From Streptomyces sp. TLI_053 (GTDB taxonomy: Bacteria; Actinomycetota; Actinomycetes; Streptomycetales; Streptomycetaceae): DNA of 64,000 nucleotides. The DNA is taken from contig NZ_LT629775.1 of assembly GCF_900105395.1 (NCBI RefSeq), forward strand, positions 4,424,001 to 4,488,000, given 5' to 3'. The position numbers and the translations under genes were made by a program. Below, piece by piece: positions 53,848 to 61,775 of this stretch (positions are counted from its first letter, which is position 1; each line of letters starts with the position of its first letter). Under the pieces are notes generated by a model, which was given only the letters and a program-made list of their open reading frames with translations, was not told where the DNA came from and made no database searches.

Positions 53848-54698
53848 CTCATGTCCTTCAGCGTCGCGGCCCGGCGTTCTGTCACACCCTGGGGAGAACT
53901 TTTTCTCGCGGATCTTCCACGGCCCTGCCGCACGGTCCCGCTGCCCGCCGGACCGTTGTCGGGGACCGACCGCGAGGCCGGGATCCCGGCACCGGCCGCA
54001 CCACCGCCCCCACCCGTCGGGAAGGACTGCTCCAGCAGTTCGGCGAGCCGCTTCAGCCCCCGGTGCGCGGCCATCCGGACACTGCCGGAGCGCTTGCCGA
54101 GCACCTGGGCGGCGCTGTTCGCGTCCAGCTCCATCACCACCCGCAGCAGCACCGCCTCGGCCTGGTCCCGGGGCAGCCGGGAGATCAGCGCCAGCGCGTC
54201 CGAGGTCCCGACGGAGGCGAGCGCCGCCCCGGCCGTGTCATCCCCGCCGGCCAGCTCGGCGAGGTGGTCGAACGGCAGGTCCGCGACCGGACGGCGGCGC
54301 CGGGCCCGCAGGTGGTCCAGGGCCCGGTTGCGGGCGACCGTGGCGGCCCAGCCGCGGAAGCCGTCGCCGTCCCCGGCGAAGGTGCCCAGGTCGCGGGCGA
54401 TCTGGAGCCAGGCCTCGGAGGCGATGTCCTCGGCGTCCTGGGCGTCCTCGGGCCGGCCGCCGACCAGCACCCGCAGGTAGCGGAGCAGACCCGGCTGCAC
54501 GCTGCGGAAGAGGAGCCGGAAGGCCTCCTCGTCCCCGCGCTGGGCGGCCCGGACGGCCTCGGTCAGATCGACGGGGGCGGGGGCCTCGCGCGCGGGCGGG
54601 CCGGGGGGCGGGCCTGACGTCGTGACCGGTCCGGACCGGCCGACGGGGCTGTCGGTGCCCGCTCCGGGGCGTTCTGCACTCTGCACCCGCCACATCAT
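53844..54698 (-). CDS. ECF-type RNA polymerase sigma factor
   Basis: About 284 aa from ATG at 54698 (an adjacent ATG and a downstream GTG are alternatives; the much longer open frame is rejected). Sigma region 2: LFRSVQPGLLRYLRVLVGG, DAEDIASEAWLQIARDL and GFRGWAATVARNRALDHLRARRRRP; region 4: LPRDQAEAVLLRVVMELDANSAAQVLGKRSGSVRMAAHRGLKRL (each quoted in parts). The C-terminal 60 residues are Gly/Arg-rich and non-conserved. Coupled by ATGA to the membrane anti-sigma-like gene; its regulon is unknown. Confidence 0.9.
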   Translation of the reverse strand: MMWRVQSAERPGAGTDSPVGRSGPVTTSGPPPGPPAREAPAPVDLTEAVRAAQRGDEEAFRLLFRSVQPGLLRYLRVLVGGRPEDAQDAEDIASEAWLQIARDLGTFAGDGDGFRGWAATVARNRALDHLRARRRRPVADLPFDHLAELAGGDDTAGAALASVGTSDALALISRLPRDQAEAVLLRVVMELDANSAAQVLGKRSGSVRMAAHRGLKRLAELLEQSFPTGGGGGAAGAGIPASRSVPDNGPAGSGTVRQGRGRSARKSSPQGVTERRAATLKDMR

Positions 54699-55055
54699 GC
54701 GCCATCCGGGCGAACGCCCCGGCCCGGTGGACCCGACCGTTACCCGCTCCGGCACCGGCTCGGTCGGCGGGCGGCACCGGGGCGGGGAGCCGACGGCGCG
54801 GGGGCGGTCGGCGGGCGGCACCGGCGCGGCGTGCGGGCGGCACCGCGCCCGGCGGCGCGCGCCCGCCGGGCCCTTGGGCGGCCCGGGCGCGGGGCGAAGG
54901 TCCCGGGGCCTGCTGGCCTTCGCCCACGGCCGCGCGGACACCGCCCGCCTACGTTGGAGGTGAACGACCCGTTCCGGCCGCCGCCGCCCGCGCCCCGCCC
55001 CTCCCGGGCCCCGGGTGCCGCCGAGAACTGCCTGCTCCGACCCCCAGGAACCGTC
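54699..55055. other. Divergent control region with a duplicated 20-bp block
   Basis: About 355 bases between the sigma gene and a plus-strand gene. The 20-bp block CGGTCGGCGGGCGGCACCGG occurs perfectly at 54761-54780 and 54805-54824, with a shorter third copy (GCGGGCGGCACCG) at 54833-54845. No gene seen. Confidence 0.5.
54761..54824. repeat. Perfect 20-bp direct repeat
   Basis: Two identical copies of CGGTCGGCGGGCGGCACCGG, 44 bases start to start, upstream of the ECF sigma gene; a partial third copy follows at 54833. Confidence 0.65.
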
Positions 55056-55748
55056 ATGACCACCGCCCGCGAGTTCCACGAACGCGGCCTGCGCGACCAC
55101 CTCGCGCCCGCGCTCCGGCTCCTGGGCCTCACCGGCGGGCGGCGGACCTTCGCCCTCCCCGACCCGACCCACTGGGCCATGGTCGGCGTGGTCGAACGGC
55201 AGGCCGGTGACCGGGTCCGCTACACCTTCGACCTGAGCCTGGTCCGCCGCGCCGACTGGTCCGCCGCGGCCCTCCCCGGACCGCGCCCGGACCCGCGCGC
55301 CGTCTACGGCATCGAGTCCTGGCGGTCCCGGATCGGCGAGCTGCTGCCGGTGCGGGAGGACGTCTGGTGGGAGGTCCTGCCCGGGCCGCGCTGGCAGGTC
55401 GCGCTGGACGACTCGGTGGCCGCCGTCCGCCACTACGGGCTGCCCGAGCTGCGCCGCCGGCTCGACCGGGAGCGCGACGGCGGCACCGGCGAGACCTATC
55501 TGTCCGCCGCCGAGCTGGAGCAGGTCAACACGATGCTGCTGGCCGTCCCGGTGGCCCGGATCCAGCGTGCGGAGCTGGTCGGCACGGCGCTGGTGCTGAC
55601 CGGTGCCTGGACCCGGGCGGACACGGCCGCGCGCACGGTGCTGCGCGGCGTCGCCCAGGGGTTCCTGTCGGCCGAGGACGAGCGCTTCACCGCCGTGCAC
55701 TGCGCGGACACCCTGGGCCGGGCACTCTGGGAGTTCGAGCGCGACTGA
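55056..55748 (+). CDS. Hypothetical protein, possibly DUF4304-like
   Basis: 230 aa, ATG at 55056 about 7 bases after AGGAA. Soluble alpha/beta protein: an N-terminal helix (FHERGLRDHLAPALRLLGLTGG), beta-rich WAMVGVVERQAGDRVRYTFDLSLV, then WWEVLPGPRWQVALDDSVAAV and a C-terminal RFTAVHCADTLGRALWEFE. The first 120 residues recall DUF4304 proteins, but this is not a firm match. No neighbours in operon; the next gene begins 211 bases later. Confidence 0.75.
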   Translation: MTTAREFHERGLRDHLAPALRLLGLTGGRRTFALPDPTHWAMVGVVERQAGDRVRYTFDLSLVRRADWSAAALPGPRPDPRAVYGIESWRSRIGELLPVREDVWWEVLPGPRWQVALDDSVAAVRHYGLPELRRRLDRERDGGTGETYLSAAELEQVNTMLLAVPVARIQRAELVGTALVLTGAWTRADTAARTVLRGVAQGFLSAEDERFTAVHCADTLGRALWEFERD

Positions 55749-55959
55749 CCGGACGTCAGGCCGACGCAAGGTCAACTCGGCCACCGGACAGAGGAGTCGG
55801 CAGCACAGCGGCACCGTCACGGCGCGCGCCGTGACAACTGTCATGCGGATCCCGCAACGGACGGCACTGCTGGGCAACGGGCCCCGATCGGAACACTGGA
55901 GGCACGACGGAGCGGGCAACGGCCCGCCGACCGAGCAGCCAGTCCGGGGAGGACCCACC

Positions 55960-56664
55960 ATGAGCCAGATCACCGCCACCAGCGCCGCCAGCGCCGCCAG
56001 CGCCGCCGCGACCGGTACCGCCAAGGCTCCGCAGCCGCTCGTCAAGGCCCTCCGCCCGCTCGCCGTCGACATCGCCGGCCCGCTCGCCGCCTACTACCTC
56101 CTCCACTCCGGCCTCGGGGCGAGCGAGTTCGCCGCCCTCGCCTGGAGCAGCGTGTTCCCGGTCGCCCGGACCGTCCTGGGCCTGGTCAAGGACCGGACGC
56201 TGAACCGCTTCGCCGCCCTGATGCTCGGGGTGAACCTGGTCGGCCTGCTGCTCACCGCCGTCAGCGGCGACGCCCGGCTGATGCTCGCCAAGGAGGCCGT
56301 GCTCAGCGGCTTCACGGCCCTGGCGATCCTGGGCTCCGCGCTGACCGCGCGACCGCTGATGTCCGCCGCGCTGCGGCCCTTCCTCACCAAGGGCGAGACC
56401 GCCAGGGAGGCCGCCTGGGACCGGCTCGCCGCCGGCTCGCGGCCGTTCCGGCGCTACGAGCGGCTGTTCTCCGTGGTCTGGGGCTCCGCGCTGCTCGCCG
56501 AGTGCGTGGCCCGGGTGGCCGGGGCCTTCACCCTGCCGGTGGCGACCATGGCGTGGCTGTCCACGGTGCTGCTGGTCGGCGCGATCGCGGCGGGGTCGCT
56601 GCTCGGCCAGGCCGCCGCGCAGCCGATGGAGAAGCTGGTCCGCACCGAGGCCGCCGCCGCCTGA
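55960..56664 (+). CDS. VC0807-type multi-pass membrane protein
   Basis: 234 aa, ATG at 55960 behind GGGGAGGA. After an Ala/Ser/Thr-rich start, five to six hydrophobic segments are visible (VDIAGPLAAYYLLHSGLG, FAALMLGVNLVGLLLTAV, FTALAILGSALTA, VVWGSALLAECVARVAGAF, VLLVGAIAAGSLLG). The signature LRPLAVDIAGPLAAYYLL with FRRYERLFSVVWG places it in the VC0807 / intracellular-septation-like group. The function is unknown. A 22-bp tandem repeat follows the stop. Confidence 0.82.
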   Translation: MSQITATSAASAASAAATGTAKAPQPLVKALRPLAVDIAGPLAAYYLLHSGLGASEFAALAWSSVFPVARTVLGLVKDRTLNRFAALMLGVNLVGLLLTAVSGDARLMLAKEAVLSGFTALAILGSALTARPLMSAALRPFLTKGETAREAAWDRLAAGSRPFRRYERLFSVVWGSALLAECVARVAGAFTLPVATMAWLSTVLLVGAIAAGSLLGQAAAQPMEKLVRTEAAAA

Positions 56665-56687
56665 GCGGCGCCCGGACGCCGACCCGC

Positions 56688-56764
56688 CACGGTCGGACCG
56701 CTGCCCGGCCACGATCGGTCCACGGTCGGACCACTGCCCGGCCACAGTCGGACCACTGCCTGAC
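56688..56764. repeat. 22-bp tandem repeat with an 11-bp half unit
   Basis: Units CACGGTCGGACCGCTGCCCGGC (56688), half unit CACGATCGGTC (56710), CACGGTCGGACCACTGCCCGGC (56721) and CACAGTCGGACCACTGCCTGAC (56743) are contiguous, and a degenerate CGCTGTCGGACC follows. The half unit is exactly one half of the full period. Confidence 0.75.
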
Positions 56765-56837
56765 CGCTGTCGGACCGTCACGCTCTGATCATCGGACGAT
56801 CCGAGGAACCATCCCGCCCCACCGGTAGTCCACATCA

Positions 56838-56861
56838 CGAGGGGGTAACGGGACCCCCTCG
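56838..56861 (+). promoter_or_regulatory. Hairpin in the phosphatase leader
   Basis: CGAGGGGGT pairs perfectly with ACCCCCTCG over a 6-nt loop, 20 bases upstream of the ATG at 56882. It could act as an attenuator or a translation control element. Confidence 0.4.
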
Positions 56862-56881
56862 CCGAGGAAAACGGGGACCTG

Positions 56882-57622
56882 ATGAACCGGGCAGAAGCGC
56901 GCACCACCGCCACCGAGGACCGCACGCTCGTCTGGGACGGCTGCCTCAACGTCCGCGACCTGGGCGGACTGCCCACCACCGGCGGCGCCCGCACCACCCG
57001 CCGCGCGATCGCCCGGGCCGACAACCTCGACCGCCTCACCGCCGAGGGCTGGGACGCCCTGCTCGACCACGGCGTGCGCACCGTCGTCGACCTGCGCAAC
57101 ATCGAGGAGTACAAGCCGCTCCTCCCGCTCCCCGGGGACGTCGAACTGGTCCGGGTCCCGCTGGACGAGCTCGCCGGCCCCGACTGGTGGCAGACCTACG
57201 GCCGGCTCGACGGCACGCCGCTCGCCCTGCGCCCCTATCTGGACCACTGCCCGCACGCCGCCGCCGAGTTGATCGCGACGATCGCCGGCGCCCGCCCCGG
57301 CGGACTGGTCGTGCACTGCGGCGCCGGCCGGGACCGGACCGGCCTCGCCGCGCTGCTGCTGCTCGCCCTCGCCGAGGTCGAGCCCGCCGAGATCGTCGCC
57401 GACTACCTGCTGAGCGCCCCCAATGTCCGCCCCCTCTACGGCATGCTCGGCCTCCCGGACCAGTACCGGCGGATCGACGCCGTCCTCGCCGAGGCCGGCA
57501 CCACCGCCGAAGCCGCCGTGCACGCCGCCCTCGCCGGCCTCGACCCGGTCGCCCGACTGACGGCCGCCGGCGTCTCCGCCGCCGACCTCGCCGCCGTCCG
57601 CGGCCGGCTGCTGGCCCCCTGA
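56882..57622 (+). CDS. IphP-type protein tyrosine phosphatase
   Basis: 246 aa, ATG at 56882. The phosphatase P-loop HCGAGRDRTG has the catalytic Cys at residue 146 and Arg six positions on; the N-terminal LNVRDLGGLPT and VVDLRNIEEY segments are the usual tyrosine/lipid phosphatase family 2 blocks. Cytosolic; substrates may be phosphotyrosine or phosphoinositides. The catalytic loop is complete. It is followed by the HTH-Clp_N gene, but with separate operators between them, so an operon is unlikely. Confidence 0.92.
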   Translation: MNRAEARTTATEDRTLVWDGCLNVRDLGGLPTTGGARTTRRAIARADNLDRLTAEGWDALLDHGVRTVVDLRNIEEYKPLLPLPGDVELVRVPLDELAGPDWWQTYGRLDGTPLALRPYLDHCPHAAAELIATIAGARPGGLVVHCGAGRDRTGLAALLLLALAEVEPAEIVADYLLSAPNVRPLYGMLGLPDQYRRIDAVLAEAGTTAEAAVHAALAGLDPVARLTAAGVSAADLAAVRGRLLAP

Positions 57623-57639
57623 TACTCCAACTCGCCCAA

Positions 57640-57687
57640 TCGTCAACCGATGGTTGACGATGCGGCATCGACAACCTACGGTTGACG
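57640..57687 (+). promoter_or_regulatory. Two palindromic operators upstream of the HTH-Clp_N gene
   Basis: TCGTCAACC-GAT-GGTTGACGA is a perfect 9-bp inverted repeat (57640-57660); CGACAACC-TAC-GGTTGACG at 57669-57687 matches the same consensus in 7 of 8 arm positions. Centres are 28 bases apart, near three helical turns, and the second ends 2 bases before the ATG at 57690. Binding would block both transcription and initiation. Confidence 0.75.
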
Positions 57688-57689
57688 GC

Positions 57690-58457
57690 ATGGAGAATCC
57701 GATCGTTCCCAAGAGCACTCCGCTGCGCCTCGACGACCTGATCGACGCGATCAAGAAGCTCCACCCGGACGCGCTCGACCAGCTCTCGGACGCCGTCATC
57801 GCGGCCGACCACCTCGGCGAACTCGCGGACCACCTGATCGGCCACTTCGTCGACCAGGCCCGCCGCTCCGGCGCCTCCTGGACCGACATCGGCCACAGCA
57901 TGGGCGTCAGCAAGCAGGCCGCCCAGAAGCGCTTCGTGCCCAAGGACCCGGCCACACCCAACGACCTCGACCCCAGCCAGGGCTTCGGCCGGTTCACCGA
58001 CCGGGCCCGGCACGTGGTGATGGCCTCCCAGGAGGAGGCCCGCCGGGCCGGGAACGCCGAGATCGGGGCCGAGCACCTGCTGCTCGGCCTGCTGGTCGAA
58101 CCCGACGGCCTGGCCGCGCGGGCGCTCGTCGACCAGGGCGTCACCCCGGAGGCACTGCGCACCGCCGCGACGGCGGTGCTGCCCGCCCCGGCCGCCGAGG
58201 TGCCGGCGCTGATCCCGTACGACGCCCGGGGCAAGAAGGCGCTGGAACTGACCTTCCGGGAGGCGCTGAAGCTCGGTCACAACTACGTCGGCACCGAACA
58301 CATCCTGCTCGCGCTGCTGGAGCTGGAGAACGGCGCCGGAGTGCTGGACGACCTCGGTGTGCGGAAGGAGGGGATCGAGCGGTTCGTCGTCGAGATCCTC
58401 GCCGCGTTCCTCCAGCCGGGCGGCGACGGCACCGCCACCGGCACCGAGCAGGGCTGA
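57690..58457 (+). CDS. HTH plus double Clp_N domain protein, probable autoregulator
   Basis: 255 aa, ATG at 57690. Residues about 10-85 contain a helix-turn-helix-like ASWTDIGHSMGVSKQAAQKRF region following a helical stretch; residues about 95-250 contain two Clp N-terminal repeats (FTDRARHVVMASQEEARRAG with AEHLLLGLLVEPDG, and ALELTFREALKLGHNYVGTEHILLALL, quoted in parts). Clp_N domains normally bring substrates or adaptors to ClpC; there is no AAA module here. Combined with two strong palindromes over its own promoter, it is best read as a DNA-binding regulator that may be sensed or degraded through the Clp system. This is inference. Confidence 0.88.
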   Translation: MENPIVPKSTPLRLDDLIDAIKKLHPDALDQLSDAVIAADHLGELADHLIGHFVDQARRSGASWTDIGHSMGVSKQAAQKRFVPKDPATPNDLDPSQGFGRFTDRARHVVMASQEEARRAGNAEIGAEHLLLGLLVEPDGLAARALVDQGVTPEALRTAATAVLPAPAAEVPALIPYDARGKKALELTFREALKLGHNYVGTEHILLALLELENGAGVLDDLGVRKEGIERFVVEILAAFLQPGGDGTATGTEQG

Positions 58458-58512
58458 CCGGGACCGTTCCGGGGGCCGCGGGACGGGCGCGCCCCCGGGA
58501 CACCGGTCGCGG

Positions 58513-59004
58513 TCAGAAGCCCGACACGTGGGTGGTGACGATCCGCACCCCGCCGTCGGCCTTCGCCTCCAGCGCCGCACGGAGCCGCAACGAGCGCGCC
58601 GGGCCGAGGAGTTCGAGCGCCTCGTGGTCCTCGACCCAGCGGTGGTCGTCGAGCTCTCCGGCCGGGACGGTCACGGGGGTGCCGTCCGGGACGCTGCCGA
58701 AGTCGAACAGGAAGTGCCCGGCCGGATGGTCGAGTTCGCCCGAGGGGTGGGTCCAGGAGACGGCCAGCAGTTCACCGGCCTCGCGCACGATGCCGGTCTC
58801 CTCCAGCAGTTCCCTGGCCGCGCACTCGGCCGGCCCCTCCCCGAGGTCGATCGTCCCGCCCGGGAACTGCCAGTGCTCCCGGTAGCCGGCCTTCACCAGC
58901 AGGATCCGCCCGGACGCGTCGCGCAGGACGCACCCCGCGGCCGCGTAGATCCGCGGCAACGAGGCCAACCACTCTTCACGGGACTTCAACGGCTCGACCG
59001 GCAC
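58513..59004 (-). CDS. NUDIX hydrolase
   Basis: 163 aa from a GTG at 59004 behind GAGGAGGG. A complete Nudix box: GGTIDLGEGPAECAARELLEETGI (Gx5Ex7REUxEExGU, quoted once). Flanking RIYAAAGCVLRDASGRILLVKAGY and HFLFDFGSV. It hydrolyses a nucleoside diphosphate linked to another moiety; the actual substrate is unknown. Same strand as the following SRPBCC gene but 64 bases apart. Confidence 0.92.
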   Translation of the reverse strand: MPVEPLKSREEWLASLPRIYAAAGCVLRDASGRILLVKAGYREHWQFPGGTIDLGEGPAECAARELLEETGIVREAGELLAVSWTHPSGELDHPAGHFLFDFGSVPDGTPVTVPAGELDDHRWVEDHEALELLGPARSLRLRAALEAKADGGVRIVTTHVSGF

Positions 59005-59068
59005 GGCGGGCCCTCCTCGGGCTCGGGGACGATGTGCGCCCCACTCTGCCAGCCGGGGCCGGCCGGCC

Positions 59069-59506
59069 TCAGCGACGGGCCGCGAGGTGCTCGACCAGCC
59101 GGTCGAAGCTGGAGTTGTGGCCGGCCTCCGCCTCCGGGCCCAGGTACATCGCCGGGACGTTCTCCTGCTCCATCCGCACCTCGGTCCGGCCGTCGCCGAG
59201 GTCGGTGAGGGTGATCCGGCCGGTGAGGCCGACACCCTCCTCCAGGAACTCCAGCAGCTCGCCCTCGCGGACCGCGGTGAACCGGCCGCGCACCGGGTAG
59301 CGGTCGCCGGTGGCCTCCAGCACCATCGTGCTGTCGAAACGCCCGCCCACCTCCGGCTCGATGGTCACGGTCTCCAGCGGGACACTGGTGCCGACCGGGC
59401 CCCAGAAGCGGACGAACTGCTCCGGCTCGACATACGCGCGGAACACCTCGGCGGGGGTGGCGGGCAGCTCGCGGACGACGGACAGGGTGCCGAGGTTCTC
59501 GGTCAT
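59069..59506 (-). CDS. SRPBCC/AHSA1-family protein
   Basis: 145 aa, ATG at 59506. START-like fold used for hydrophobic ligands or Hsp90 co-chaperone-like roles: VVRELPATPAEVFRAYVEPEQFVRFWGP at the start, VGGRFDSTMVLEATGDRYPVRGRFTAV in the middle, and a C-terminal helix FDRLVEHLAARR. Often located near ArsR regulators; none here. It is divergent from the STAS gene. Confidence 0.9.
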   Translation of the reverse strand: MTENLGTLSVVRELPATPAEVFRAYVEPEQFVRFWGPVGTSVPLETVTIEPEVGGRFDSTMVLEATGDRYPVRGRFTAVREGELLEFLEEGVGLTGRITLTDLGDGRTEVRMEQENVPAMYLGPEAEAGHNSSFDRLVEHLAARR

Positions 59507-59643
59507 CGTGGCGGTTCCCTCTGTTCGGTGCGCGCGGCCCGGTGCCGCGCTTTCGGAGGGGTAGACCGGGCGGCCGGGCGAAACTCATCGCTCCCCGGCG
59601 AAGTTCTTCCGGAGGACTTTCCCGAGAACTTTCCGGCGGGCCG

Positions 59644-60012
59644 ATGAGCCCCGGGCGCCGGAGCGGTCTCCCCTGGGTGAAGACCGAAACCCGGACATCC
59701 GCCACCCCTCCGTTGATCTGCGACCTGGGCGCGCTGGCCGCCCCCGACCTCGCCGTGGTCGACGCCCTGGCCCGGCTGCGGCGCGCCGCGGCCCGGCACG
59801 GCGTGCGGCTCGTCCTGCGCAACGCCAACGGCCCGCTGCGCGAACTGCTCGCGTTCAGCGGGCTGGCCGCCGTGCTCCTCGCCGAACCGGACGAGGAGCA
59901 CGGCGAGGACCCCGGGCTACTCCCCGGCCTCCAGCCGAGGGGGCAGACCGAACAGCGGGAAGAGCACCTCGGTGTCGAGGAAGTTGGTGACCCCGGTGAT
60001 CCGGCCCGCTGA
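59644..60012 (+). CDS. STAS-domain protein (anti-anti-sigma-like)
   Basis: 122 aa from ATG at 59644 (GTG at 59677 also possible). Residues about 15-80 look like a STAS fold: PLICDLGALAAPDLAVVDALARLRRAAARHGVRLVLRNANGPLRELLAFSGLAAVL (quoted in parts). No conserved phosphorylatable Ser in the usual D-S pair is evident. The 3' third overlaps the end of the convergent sigma gene by 96 bases, so the C-terminus (Glu/Gln/Gly-rich) may be under little constraint. Its closeness to an ECF sigma gene is suggestive but they are on opposite strands. Confidence 0.7.
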   Translation: MSPGRRSGLPWVKTETRTSATPPLICDLGALAAPDLAVVDALARLRRAAARHGVRLVLRNANGPLRELLAFSGLAAVLLAEPDEEHGEDPGLLPGLQPRGQTEQREEHLGVEEVGDPGDPAR

Positions 60013-60897
60013 CACCTCCAGCACGATCAGCGACCACGGCTCGTGCCCGCCCGCCGGGCTCGGCCGGTACTGCCCGAACGCCTGGCTGCCGTTGGCCACC
60101 ACCGGCACCAGCCGGGAGCCCCGGCAGCCGCTCCCGGGGCCGAGCATCCACTCCCGGATGTCCGCGTGCCCGGTCAGCCAGAGCGCGAACGGCGGCATGT
60201 TGAGCGTGACGTCCTCGTGCAGCAGCGCCGCCAGACCGTCCATGTCGTACGCCTCGAACGCGGCGACGTACCGGGCCAGCAGGGCCCGGTGGTCCTCGTC
60301 CAGGGTCGGGGCCGGGCGGGTCGCGGCGGGGTCGGCGGCGAGCGCGGCCCGGGCCCGCTGCAGCGCGCTGTTCACCGAGGCGACGGTGACACCGAGCAGT
60401 TCGGCGACCTCGTTGGCCCGCCAGCCGAGCACCTCCCGGAGGATCAGCACCGCCCGCTGCCGGGGCGCCAGCCGCTGGAGCGCGGCGACGAAGGCCAGCC
60501 GCACCGACTCGCGCTGCGCCGCCACCTCCGCCGGGTCGGCCGTCTCGGCCAGCACCCGGCCGTCCGGCGCCGGGCCGAGCCAGGCGATCTCGGGCAGTCG
60601 GGCGTCGGTCGCGGTGGCCACGGTGGACGGGCCGGCCAGATCCATCGGCCGGGCCCGGGCGTTGCGGCCGTTCAGCGCGTCCAGACAGACGTTGGTGGCG
60701 ATCCGGTAGAGCCAGGAGCGCAACGCGGCCCGGCCCTCGAAGCCGCGGTGCCCGCGCCAGGCCCGGACCATGGTGTCCTGCACGGCGTCCTCGGCCTCGA
60801 ACACCGAGCCGAGCATGCGGTAGCAGTACCCGGTCAGCTCCGTCCGGTACCGCTCCAGCTGGAGCTCGACCGGCTCCTCCGTCATCAGCTCGGCCAT
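59917..60897 (-). CDS. ECF sigma factor with C-terminal SnoaL-like domain (SigG/SigJ type)
   Basis: 326 aa, ATG at 60897 (second ATG 4 codons later). Region 2: YRTELTGYCYRMLGSVFEAEDAVQDTMVRAW and LRSWLYRIATNVCLDALNGR; region 4: LAPRQRAVLILREVLGWRANEVAELLGVTVASVNSALQRAR (quoted in parts). Residues 210-320 are a SnoaL/NTF2-like domain (ALLARYVAAFEAYDMDGLAALLHEDVTLNMPP), which in this ECF group controls sigma activity without an anti-sigma factor. Typical of SigG-like factors with roles in DNA damage or aldehyde stress; regulon here unknown. Confidence 0.92.
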   Translation of the reverse strand: MAELMTEEPVELQLERYRTELTGYCYRMLGSVFEAEDAVQDTMVRAWRGHRGFEGRAALRSWLYRIATNVCLDALNGRNARARPMDLAGPSTVATATDARLPEIAWLGPAPDGRVLAETADPAEVAAQRESVRLAFVAALQRLAPRQRAVLILREVLGWRANEVAELLGVTVASVNSALQRARAALAADPAATRPAPTLDEDHRALLARYVAAFEAYDMDGLAALLHEDVTLNMPPFALWLTGHADIREWMLGPGSGCRGSRLVPVVANGSQAFGQYRPSPAGGHEPWSLIVLEVSAGRITGVTNFLDTEVLFPLFGLPPRLEAGE

Positions 60898-61038
60898 CGC
60901 CCTCGCCCCCCGCTCGCCCGCCGACCTCGATCACCCCGAACGTACCGCAGGCCACCGACAGCGCCACCGGCAGCGCCGCCCCGCGCCCCGGCCGGCCCTG
61001 ACCGCACGTCAGGCCGGAGACCGGGGCGCACCGGCGGT

Positions 61039-61302
61039 TCAGTGCGCGCTGTGCTTCTCGGCCCCGCGGTGGCGATGGCCCTTGAGTTCGGCGTGGTGCG
61101 CGGGCACGGAGTGCGGGACGGCGGTCGCGGAGTCCCGGCCGCCGTGCCGGAAGGCGGCGCTCGCGGTTCCGGCGGCGGCCCGCGCGGTGCCGGCCGGACG
61201 GGGCGGGAGCGCGATCGGCATCGTGGCCATCCCCCGGCGCTCCAGCAGCTCCTGGGTGCCGCGGCGGAGCTTGTGCGGGCTTCCCGCTGTTTGCCTGGTC
61301 AT
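61039..61302 (-). CDS. Hypothetical 87-aa basic protein
   Basis: ATG at 61302 behind GGGAG; the longer open frame is rejected. The sequence is Arg/His/Ala-rich (HKLRRGTQELLERRGMATMPI near the start, HHAELKGHRHRGAEKHSAH at the end), soluble, with no family recognised. The His-rich C-terminus could bind metal, but there is no defined motif. The ribosome binding site and clear stop support it as a gene. Confidence 0.6.
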   Translation of the reverse strand: MTRQTAGSPHKLRRGTQELLERRGMATMPIALPPRPAGTARAAAGTASAAFRHGGRDSATAVPHSVPAHHAELKGHRHRGAEKHSAH

Positions 61303-61440
61303 CTCGGCTCCCTTCGGCGGCCGCCGGCCGGACAGGCGCCGACCGAGGACCGTACGGGCGTTATGTCCAGATCTGCCAGGAGTTACACCTCGACCCACGG
61401 GCACCCGGACGTCAACCCGGCCGGAACGCCGGCCGGGCCG

Positions 61441-61707
61441 TCACCCCATGAGCTCGTGGACGTAGCACCAGCGCCAGTCCTCCCCCTGCTCGTAGGAGCG
61501 GATCACCGGATGGGAACTGTTGTGGAAGTGCGCGGTGGCATGCCGCTGCGGCGAGAAGTCGCAGCAGCCGATGCGGCCGCAGTCCAGGCAGAGCCGCAGG
61601 TGCACCCAGTCCCGGCGCCCCTGCGCCAGGCAGTCGGCGCAGCCGTCCACGGGTGGCAGGGGCGCGAGGTCCCGGGGTGCGGCGGCGAGGTCTTCGCAGG
61701 CGCTCAT
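61441..61707 (-). CDS. UBP-type zinc finger protein
   Basis: 88 aa, ATG at 61707. Almost the whole protein is a ZnF-UBP domain: DGCADCLAQGRRDWVHLRLCLDCGRIGCCD (quoted in part: GCADC, CLDCGRIGCC), then HATAHFHNSSHPVIRSYEQGEDWRWCYVHE. In eukaryotes this fold binds ubiquitin C-termini; bacterial stand-alone versions are of unknown function. Divergent from the flippase-like gene. Confidence 0.9.
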   Translation of the reverse strand: MSACEDLAAAPRDLAPLPPVDGCADCLAQGRRDWVHLRLCLDCGRIGCCDFSPQRHATAHFHNSSHPVIRSYEQGEDWRWCYVHELMG

Positions 61708-61775
61708 GGGACGCAGGGTAGTGACGGCGGGCCCGCCCCGCGCCCCGAGACACGCTGCCGGGGGCTCGTGGGAGC

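Noticed and set aside
50584..54480. A 1298-codon open frame on the plus strand
   Set aside because: Antisense to the kinase, anti-sigma-like and ECF sigma genes; no motif and no start signal.
54699..56072. N-terminal extension of the ECF sigma gene to 56072
   Set aside because: It runs antisense to the gene at 55056-55748 and has no sigma-factor features.
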